Shown: piece by piece, positions 5,557 through 10,707 of the stretch
Numbering within the stretch: the first letter of the stretch is position 1
Layout of the letters: each line of letters begins with the position of its first letter
Assembly: GCA_937952285.1 (NCBI GenBank)
Contig: CALFZE010000127.1
Span: forward strand, 1 to 10,707
Reading direction: 5' to 3'
Source: UBA2428 sp002343545
Lineage (GTDB): Bacteria > Bdellovibrionota > UBA2428
Length of the DNA: 10,707 bases
Notes under the pieces: generated by a model
Seen by the model: only the letters and a program-made list of their open reading frames with translations
Database searches by the model: none
What the model was told of the DNA's origin: nothing
Made by a program: the position numbers and the translations under genes

Positions 5557-7110
5557 ATGAAACGTTTCGTGGTCGCCTGCGCGGCACTCGCCGGCGCGCT
5601 CAATGCGCAAGCCGGGGAATTCATCGTCAAGTACAAGGACACGGGTTTTCTCTCGGTCCAGAAAACGAACGTCGGCGTCATGCTCGTCGACACGCACGAC
5701 GCGGCGAATCTCGCGAAGGTGCGCATCGACGACAAGAACGAGATCCAGGCGCTCGCCAAGCTCGCGGCGCGCCCGGACGTCGAGTACGTCGTCCCCAACT
5801 TCCGCCTCCAACGCTTCGAGGCGCCCTTCGACCCGACCGCGCTCAAAGAGCAGTGGGCGATCAAGAAGGTCAACGCCGAGCGCGCGTGGGAAATCGCCGG
5901 CAACAAAGGTAACCGCCGCGTGCTCGTCGCCGTCATCGACACGGGCGTCGACTACCGCCACGAGTCGCTCAAGGACAACGCGGTCGCGGGCTACGACTTC
6001 AAAGACAAGGACAACGACCCGATGGACGTCACCGGGCGCCAGAACCCCGGTCACGGCACGCACTGCGCCGGCATCGTGGGCGCGACGGGCGTCGTGGACG
6101 GCGGCATCGTCGGCCTCTCGCCCGAAGTCTCGATGATGCCCCTGCGCTTCCTCGGCGCGGACGGCGGCGGCGACCTCATGGACGGCATCAAGGCCATCGA
6201 CTACGCCATCGAAAAGGGCGCACACATCATCTCGGCGAGCTGGGGCGCGGCGGTCAGCCGTAGCCAAGCCCAGCCCCTCGTCGACGCGGTCGAACGCGCC
6301 GACAAGGCCGGCGTGATCTTCATCGCCGCGGCCGCCAACGACGGCAAGAACAACGACACCGTCGAGATGTACCCGGCCAACGCCGGCTTCCCGAACACGA
6401 TCACCGTCGCCGCGTCGGGTCCGAACGACGAGAAACCGAGCTGGTCGAACTTCGGCAAGGCGCGCGTCCACGTTGCGGCCCCCGGCCTCAACATCATGAG
6501 CACGATCCCGTCGAACAAGTACCAGAACCTGTCGGGTACCTCGATGGCGACGCCGCTCGTGTCCGGTCTCGTCGCGCTCCTCAAGGCGCAGGACGACAAG
6601 CTCACGGGCGCCCAGGCCCGCGCGCTCCTGCAGGTCACCGGCGCGCAAGTCGCGATCGAAACGGCCTGCAACTGCCGGGTCGACGCAGCCGCCGCGGTCG
6701 AGACGCTGCTCGCCAAGAAGCCCTTCCTCGTGCCGTCGGCCGGCAGCCTGAAGGTCAACGACTCGATGCAACTCGACGTCCACAACGGCAAGGCGCCCTT
6801 CACCTTCGTTTCGTCGAACGCGAACGTCGCGACGGTCTCGGCCACGGGCCAGCTCAAAGCGACGGCGGAAGGCGACACGGTCGTCACCGCGACCGACGCG
6901 AACGGCCAGACGATCCGCTCGCTCAAGTTCTACGTGGGCAAAGCGGGCGGCGGCTCGAACCCCGGCAACCCGGGTAACCCGGGCAACCCCGGTGGCGACA
7001 AGTGCCCCTTCGAGGGCACGCCGCAGGAACCGCTCTGCGCGATCCTCTGCCAGATCAACCCGAGCCTGCCCTACTGCAAGCAGGCCGCGGAAAACGTTTT
7101 CGCCCGCTGA
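5557..7110 (+). CDS. secreted subtilisin-like (S8) serine protease with propeptide, Ig-like domain and Cys-rich tail
   Basis: This is an exported peptidase of the S8 family, 517 aa. A Sec signal peptide covers 1-19 (AQA before the cut). Residues 20-87 (EFIVKYKDT through VEYVVPNFRLQ) form an inhibitor-I9-type propeptide that folds and then masks the catalytic domain. The triad is intact: D128 in VAVIDTGVDYRH, H166 in GHGTHCAGI and S329 in GTSMATPLVSG; the oxyanion Asn is N261 in AAAANDG. After the catalytic domain (about 98-385) comes a BIG2-like Ig domain (about 395-461, with VSSNANVATVSATGQLKATA), a four-fold NPG linker (468-479) and a 36-residue tail with four cysteines (C483, C494, C498, C507). 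The tail may be disulfide-bonded outside the cell. A strong Shine-Dalgarno and a downstream terminator suggest a monocistronic, well-expressed gene. Confidence 0.95.
   Translation: MKRFVVACAALAGALNAQAGEFIVKYKDTGFLSVQKTNVGVMLVDTHDAANLAKVRIDDKNEIQALAKLAARPDVEYVVPNFRLQRFEAPFDPTALKEQWAIKKVNAERAWEIAGNKGNRRVLVAVIDTGVDYRHESLKDNAVAGYDFKDKDNDPMDVTGRQNPGHGTHCAGIVGATGVVDGGIVGLSPEVSMMPLRFLGADGGGDLMDGIKAIDYAIEKGAHIISASWGAAVSRSQAQPLVDAVERADKAGVIFIAAAANDGKNNDTVEMYPANAGFPNTITVAASGPNDEKPSWSNFGKARVHVAAPGLNIMSTIPSNKYQNLSGTSMATPLVSGLVALLKAQDDKLTGAQARALLQVTGAQVAIETACNCRVDAAAAVETLLAKKPFLVPSAGSLKVNDSMQLDVHNGKAPFTFVSSNANVATVSATGQLKATAEGDTVVTATDANGQTIRSLKFYVGKAGGGSNPGNPGNPGNPGGDKCPFEGTPQEPLCAILCQINPSLPYCKQAAENVFAR
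6958..6993 (+). repeat. four 9-bp tandem repeats encoding NPG linker
   Basis: Four consecutive 9-base units of the form AACCCSGGY encode Asn-Pro-Gly repeats between the Ig-like domain and the Cys-rich tail. Such in-frame repeats can expand or contract by slippage without breaking the frame, changing linker length only. Confidence 0.85.
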
Positions 7111-7131
7111 TCCGGCGAACAGAGACCTCCG

Positions 7132-7170
7132 AAGGGCCGGCTCCCGAAAGGGGGCCGGCCCTTTTTCTTT
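7132..7170 (+). terminator. intrinsic terminator of the protease gene
   Basis: Bases 7132-7145 and 7150-7163 form a 14-bp stem (one G-U pair) closed by a GAAA tetraloop, and run into TTTTTCTTT. It starts 21 nt after the protease stop codon. This is a textbook Rho-independent terminator. Confidence 0.92.
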
Positions 7171-7232
7171 GGCTTGACGCGAAAGCCGCGAGACCGCCGC
7201 CCGGCCTTGGGGCATGATGGCCCTTCTCCCCC

Positions 7233-7237
7233 GGGAG
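7233..7237 (+). promoter_or_regulatory. Shine-Dalgarno deciding the MFS transporter start
   Basis: GGGAG lies 6 nt before the ATG at 7244. The in-frame ATG at 7214 would add ten residues and has no ribosome-binding site, so 7244 is preferred. Confidence 0.6.
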
Positions 7238-7243
7238 AGCGCC

Positions 7244-8479
7244 ATGGAAAACACGACGACGACCCCCACCCCGCATCCCGTCAGCCGCCTCACCGCCGAA
7301 GAGTGGCTTATCGTTTCGATCCTCGCCGCGGTGAACTTCACGCACATCATGGACTTCGTCATCATGATGCCGCTCGGCCCGCAGCTCATCCGCGTCTTCG
7401 GCATCGACGCCCAACGCTTCGGGCTCGTCGTGTCGAGCTACACCTTCTCGGCCGCGATCTCGGGGCTGCTAGGCGCTTTCTTCATCGACCGTTTCGACCG
7501 CAAGAAGGCCCTCGTCACGACATACCTAGGCTTCTCGATCGGCACCCTGCTTTGCGCTTTCGCCCCCAACTACAGCACGCTCGTCGGCGCGCGGATCTTC
7601 GCGGGCGCCTTCGGCGGGCTCGTGGGCTCGCTCGTCTTCTCGATCCTCGGCGACGCCGTCGACGTGAGCCGGCGCGGCCGCGCGACGGGTATCGTCATGA
7701 GCGCCTTCTCGCTCGCTTCCGTCATCGGCATCCCCGTGGGACTCGAGCTTGCGGTGCGCTTCGATTGGCACGCCCCTTTCGTTCTGCTCGGCGTGGGCAG
7801 CCTCCTGGCCTGCGCGCTCGCGGCGTGGCGCCTCCCTTCGCTGCGCGGGCACCTCGAGATCCGCCCGAGCGAGAAGCGCGACCCGATGCGCGAGATGGGC
7901 AGTATCCTCACGGACCGCAACCACCAACGCGCCTTCCTGCTCACGATCGCGATGATGTTCGCGGGCTTCAGCGTGATCCCTTTCATGAGTCCCTACATGG
8001 TCTCGAACGTCGGGCTCCAAGAAAAGCAGCTCTCGTGGATCTACCTCTGCGGCGGCCTCTTCACCTTCTTCAGCTCGCAGATCATCGGTTTCCTTTGCGA
8101 TCGCTACGGCAAGCACCGCATGTTCGCGGTCATGGCGCTCACCTCGATCCCGGCCATTCTCCTCGTCACGCACCTGCCGCCGCTGCCGCTCCCCCTCGCG
8201 CTCGCCTGCACGACGCTCTTCATGGTGACGGTTTCCGGCCGTTTCGTGCCGACGATGGCGCTCGTGACCTCGGCCGCGGCCCAGGGGCGGCGCGGCGGCT
8301 TCATGAGCGTGAACTCCTGCATCCAGCAAGGTTCCTCGGGGCTCGCCTCGCTCGCGGGCGGCCTCATCCTGACGACGTCGGCCAGCGGCGCGCTCTTGCA
8401 CTACAACGTCGTGGGCTACATGGCCGTCGCGGCGACGCTGCTTTGCCTCTTCCTGGCCCGTAACATCGTGACGCGCTAG
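7244..8479 (+). CDS. MFS transporter, DHA1-type (drug/metabolite exporter-like)
   Basis: This is a 12-helix major facilitator superfamily protein, 411 aa, likely a proton-driven exporter in the inner membrane. The first helix has MDFVIMMPLGPQL (36-48), with an acidic residue inside the membrane. Motif A between helices 2 and 3 is GAFFIDRFDRKKAL (77-90), motif B is at ARIFAGAFGG (116-125, with R117), and the helix-5 motif C region is GIPVGLELA (162-170), the antiporter-type signature. A polar central loop (about 197-228) separates the two six-helix halves, and the degenerate motif A copy CDRYGKHRMF (285-294) marks the second. The closest resemblance is to AraJ/YdhP-like sugar or drug efflux proteins; substrate is unknown. 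It follows the protease terminator and ends by overlapping the stop of the convergent HD-GYP-like gene. Confidence 0.92.
   Translation: MENTTTTPTPHPVSRLTAEEWLIVSILAAVNFTHIMDFVIMMPLGPQLIRVFGIDAQRFGLVVSSYTFSAAISGLLGAFFIDRFDRKKALVTTYLGFSIGTLLCAFAPNYSTLVGARIFAGAFGGLVGSLVFSILGDAVDVSRRGRATGIVMSAFSLASVIGIPVGLELAVRFDWHAPFVLLGVGSLLACALAAWRLPSLRGHLEIRPSEKRDPMREMGSILTDRNHQRAFLLTIAMMFAGFSVIPFMSPYMVSNVGLQEKQLSWIYLCGGLFTFFSSQIIGFLCDRYGKHRMFAVMALTSIPAILLVTHLPPLPLPLALACTTLFMVTVSGRFVPTMALVTSAAAQGRRGGFMSVNSCIQQGSSGLASLAGGLILTTSASGALLHYNVVGYMAVAATLLCLFLARNIVTR
8476..8479. other. shared stop codons of convergent genes (CTAG)
   Basis: The palindrome CTAG supplies TAG to both the MFS gene (8477-8479, plus) and the HD-GYP-like gene (8478-8476, minus). 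No terminator hairpin is seen between the two genes, so their transcripts must end inside each other's coding region. Confidence 0.9.
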
Positions 8480-9483
8480 AGCTTCATCCCGAGGAAGGCG
8501 AAGATGCCCTCCACCAGCTTGGTTTGGTGGCGGCGCTCGTGGGGCTCGACGCCCGACTCGCGAAGCCGGACGAGGACGTCCTTCAGGCTCAAGGGTTGCC
8601 CGTTGAGCTCGGCCGATTTCAGCTGCTCGTAGAAGTCCACGGCGAGGGCGAGGACGCGCGCGAGCGGTAGAATCTGCGCGGTCCGGATGCCCCGGTGGTA
8701 GCCGCGGCCGTTGTGCAACTCGTGGTGATTCAGGATGAGCTGGCTGAGCGCGTCCGTGTGGATCGGCAGGTAGGCGACCATCTGCTGCGACTTCACAGGA
8801 TGCGCCTGGATCCGCTCGAGGACGTGCGAGGGAAGTTCCCGGCGGTTACGGTAGTAGGTTTCGAGGTAAGCTTCCTCGAGATCCGCGAGCGAAGCGTCCA
8901 TGAGAAGGGTCGCGTTCAGGAGCGTCTGGAAGACGGTCTTGGAGCGGAAGTCGTTCGCCACGGCGCAAAGCACGGCGATCGTCGAGAGCGCCGCGGAGTG
9001 GCTCATGAAGCGCACGTTCGAGAGATTCTTGATGACGGTGGAACGGATGTCCTTCGCCTCGGGGGCGAGGGCCTGGATGAGCTGATCCGACATCTTCGAG
9101 ACGACTTCGGAGACCGGGATCGCGGCCTGTTCGGGCGGCAGCTCCAGCAGGCTCCGGTAACACTCCTTCAGCTTGGTCTCGGCCTGGGGACCGAGCACCT
9201 CGCCCTCGAAGGCCTGCTTCGGGTCGAGCTCCACGGCGATGGCGTCCACGCGCTTGGGCGCGGGGGCCGCGACCGCGGCCGCTTCCCGCACGAAAAGATT
9301 CTGCACGCCGAGGCGCTTGAGGCTCTCGAGTTTCGCCTCGGAGAGGGCGACGCCCGCCTCGACGAACACGAGGTGCTTCTTCGAGGTACTCAGGTAGACG
9401 TAGATGTCGACGGGCGGCTGGCCCTTGAGAAGCGTCTCGTACTCGGCCGCCGTCAAGCGGCGGAATTGGTCGTCCAGGCTCAC
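8476..9483 (-). CDS. degenerate HD-GYP-domain protein (probable cyclic-di-GMP-related regulator)
   Basis: This is a soluble 335-aa protein. Residues about 1-66 form a small N-terminal domain (VDIYVYLSTSKKHLVFVEAG and LGVQNLFV) like the one I recall before HD-GYP domains in Bdellovibrio relatives. Residues about 145-325 align with HD-GYP cyclic-di-GMP phosphodiesterases. Retained are H162 (SHSAALS), H228 (AHP), H253, H254 and E255 (NHHE), NGRGYHRG (258-265) and D283 (VDFYEQL). The signature HD is M195-D196 (TLLMDASL instead of LLHDIGK), and GYP is GYH. Loss of a metal-ligand His suggests a binding or signalling role rather than normal hydrolysis. The start is GTG at 9483; an in-frame stop lies 9 nt upstream. 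The only Shine-Dalgarno-like run touches the GTG, while TAGAAT sits 6 nt before it. Confidence 0.85.
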   Translation of the reverse strand: MSLDDQFRRLTAAEYETLLKGQPPVDIYVYLSTSKKHLVFVEAGVALSEAKLESLKRLGVQNLFVREAAAVAAPAPKRVDAIAVELDPKQAFEGEVLGPQAETKLKECYRSLLELPPEQAAIPVSEVVSKMSDQLIQALAPEAKDIRSTVIKNLSNVRFMSHSAALSTIAVLCAVANDFRSKTVFQTLLNATLLMDASLADLEEAYLETYYRNRRELPSHVLERIQAHPVKSQQMVAYLPIHTDALSQLILNHHELHNGRGYHRGIRTAQILPLARVLALAVDFYEQLKSAELNGQPLSLKDVLVRLRESGVEPHERRHQTKLVEGIFAFLGMKL

Positions 9484-9489
9484 CCTCCC

Positions 9490-9495
9490 ATTCTA
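9490..9495 (-). promoter_or_regulatory. -10-like box of the HD-GYP-like gene
   Basis: TAGAAT on the minus strand matches TATAAT at five of six bases and ends 6 nt before the GTG start. The position implies a leaderless or nearly leaderless transcript. No good -35 box is found at 16-18 nt spacing. Confidence 0.4.
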
Positions 9496-9573
9496 TCGGG
9501 GCGTTCCCGGGGCGCGAGGCAGAAGCTTGACGGCGCAGGGCAGAATGAAGCACGGAAGACCCCGACGAAATCC

Positions 9574-9602
9574 ATGACCCCCAGCGGCGGGGCTGCTAGG
9601 CT
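9574..9602 (+). promoter_or_regulatory. candidate promoter of the ABC exporter gene
   Basis: ATGACC (9574-9579) and TAGGCT (9597-9602) are separated by 17 nt. They match the -35 consensus at four bases and the -10 at three. The -10 ends 9 nt before the GTG at 9612, so the leader would be a few bases at most. Confidence 0.4.
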
Positions 9603-9611
9603 CCGGGGGAC

Positions 9612-10707
9612 GTGAACGCTTCCACTTTCGAGCGCCTGGCGGAGACCGCGGTCGACCTTCCCGGAGATCGCTCCCTCTTCCTGAAGTCCCTCTTGACCCG
9701 CCCGCTTTGGCGCGCGCTCATCGCGCTCTGCGCGTTCGTCTCGGCCCTCTTCGGCCTCGCCGCCCCCTTCTTCCAGAAATTCTTCGTGGATCGCCTCGTC
9801 GGCGCCCAGGGACGCTTCCACCTCGAGGCCCTGGACGCCTGGCCCCCTTGGTCGTTGCTCGTCGCGGCGTTCCTTTGCCTCGTCGCCGGGCAGAGCCTCA
9901 GCCTGCTCGCGAACTTCATCGGGTTCCGCGAGTCGACGCTCTTGCAACGCGTGCTCTCGCACAAGGTCTTCGAGAAGACCCTCGCGCTCCGGTCGGAGAA
10001 CCTGAGCGGCCGCAGTACGGGCGAGATCGTCGCGCTCTACGCGACCGACGTGCAAGGCGCCACCGCCTTCCTGGAACTCTCGTTGCCGACGGGCGCGGGC
10101 ATCCTCTTCCCGCTCCTGCTCGGCCCCGGTCTCATCCACCTTCTCTTCGGCGTGCCGTTCGTTCCCCTCTTCACGCTTCAGCTCGGCGTCGCCGCGCTCT
10201 GCGCGGTCCTCGCGTGGCGACAAGCGCGGATGTTCCTGCGCTTCAAGCAGCTCGCGGCGGAGCGCACGGGGCTCGTGAACGAGTGGGTGCAGAACCTCCG
10301 CACGCTGCGCGTGCTCAGCTGGGTTTCCGCGTTCGAGACGAAAATGTTCCGCAAGCGCGAGGAAGAAACGATCAATCGCGTCCGCATGGTGACGAACGGG
10401 CAGGTCATGAGCTCGGTCGGCTCGTCGGCTAGCTTCCTGTTGAACGTGGTGGCCGTCTCGGCCCTCGTCACGCTCCACGGCGACACCGTGACGCCCGGCG
10501 AGATCCTGGCCTTGCTGTGGATCCTCGGGGTTTTCCTCTCGCGCCCCTTCCGTCAGATCCCCTGGGTCTTCACCTTCACGATGGACGGCCTGACCTCGCT
10601 CCGGCGGGTCGAGCGCTTCCTGCGCATCCCCTCGCCCAAAGTCGAGAGGCCGGCGGGCCCCGTGCCCGTCGAAGGCTCCGCGCACGCCCTGGGGCTCGAG
10701 GTTCGCA
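9612..10707 (+). CDS. ABC exporter, transmembrane domain (partial, ABCC-like), runs off the window
   Basis: The frame is open from GTG at 9612 to the window end, giving 365 residues of an ABC transporter type-1 exporter; no in-frame ATG lies between the upstream stop (TAG, 9597-9599) and this GTG. Membrane segments are at about 34-56, 80-104, 160-180, 184-202, 270-288 and 296-310. LSHKVFEKTLALRSENLSG (115-133), then STGEIVALYATDVQ (135-148), and RPFRQIPWVF (311-320) with SLRRVERFL (329-337) follow the pattern of ABCC/MRP-type half-transporters. The nucleotide-binding domain should begin near ALGLEVR at 359-365 and lies outside the window. A GGGGGA run is only 1 nt from the GTG, too close for a normal Shine-Dalgarno. 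It is divergent from the HD-GYP-like gene. Substrate is unknown. Confidence 0.88.
   Translation, partial: MNASTFERLAETAVDLPGDRSLFLKSLLTRPLWRALIALCAFVSALFGLAAPFFQKFFVDRLVGAQGRFHLEALDAWPPWSLLVAAFLCLVAGQSLSLLANFIGFRESTLLQRVLSHKVFEKTLALRSENLSGRSTGEIVALYATDVQGATAFLELSLPTGAGILFPLLLGPGLIHLLFGVPFVPLFTLQLGVAALCAVLAWRQARMFLRFKQLAAERTGLVNEWVQNLRTLRVLSWVSAFETKMFRKREEETINRVRMVTNGQVMSSVGSSASFLLNVVAVSALVTLHGDTVTPGEILALLWILGVFLSRPFRQIPWVFTFTMDGLTSLRRVERFLRIPSPKVERPAGPVPVEGSAHALGLEVR

Noticed and set aside
7174..7218. TTGACG (7174) with CATGAT (7213) as MFS promoter
   Set aside because: The spacing is 33 nt, far from the 16-18 nt needed. No other good pair was found.
5482..7404. 640-residue minus-strand frame
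   Set aside because: It is antisense to the S8 protease, whose triad and signal peptide are intact. Its composition is Arg/Val/Asp-rich shadow sequence and it crosses the terminator.
7174..8463. 429-residue plus-strand frame overlapping the MFS gene
   Set aside because: It is out of frame with the transporter and consists largely of Arg, His, Pro and Ala, with no membrane segments or motifs.
9480..10685. 401-residue minus-strand frame
   Set aside because: It is antisense to the ABC exporter domain, extremely rich in Glu and Arg, and has no recognisable fold.
1..10707. CRISPR arrays, tRNA or rRNA genes, insertion sequences, phage genes
   Set aside because: No regularly spaced repeats, cloverleaf sequences, rRNA-like stretches, transposase or phage proteins were seen on either strand.

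Overview
The window is GC-rich DNA from a Gram-negative bacterium: it encodes secreted proteins with Sec signal peptides and a periplasmic binding protein for an ABC importer. Third codon positions are almost always G or C, so most long antisense reading frames are compositional shadows. The HD-GYP-like regulator, with an N-terminal domain of the kind I associate with Bdellovibrio relatives, together with the -10-like boxes of form TAGGCT, makes me lean towards Bdellovibrionota or another former deltaproteobacterial lineage. That placement is inference; no rRNA or marker gene is present.

Layout. Positions 1-50 may hold the last codons of a plus-strand gene (weak). Positions 60-163 hold a small hairpin and a very large, perfect 29-bp inverted repeat that looks like a REP doublet and probably also works as a terminator. 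Positions 166-3914 (minus strand) are an oligopeptide/dipeptide importer operon in the order binding protein, permease B, permease C. A 156-nt, highly structured spacer separates the binding protein from the permeases, and no ATPase gene follows. From 3915 to 4109 is a divergent promoter region. A YihY/BrkB-family membrane protein with a winged-helix-like tail follows (4110-5444), then a secreted subtilisin-type protease with propeptide, Ig-like domain, NPG-repeat linker and Cys-rich tail (5557-7110), closed by a textbook intrinsic terminator (7132-7170). An MFS exporter (7244-8479, plus) converges on a degenerate HD-GYP protein (8476-9483, minus), and their stop codons share the four bases CTAG. 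After a second divergent promoter region, an ABC exporter of ABCC-like type begins with GTG at 9612 and runs off the window end before its nucleotide-binding domain.

How they fit together. Only the importer genes form an evident functional unit: the periplasmic binding protein delivers peptides to the two permeases, and the ATPases must be encoded elsewhere. The secreted protease could in principle generate peptides for it, but nothing in the sequence links them beyond proximity. The rest look like independent transcription units. The most interesting signals are the REP-like doublet, the RNA structure inside the importer operon, the HD-GYP domain with its signature His replaced, and several genes whose -10-like boxes sit so close to the start codon that leaderless transcripts are likely. 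I did not find a convincing wholly new system.
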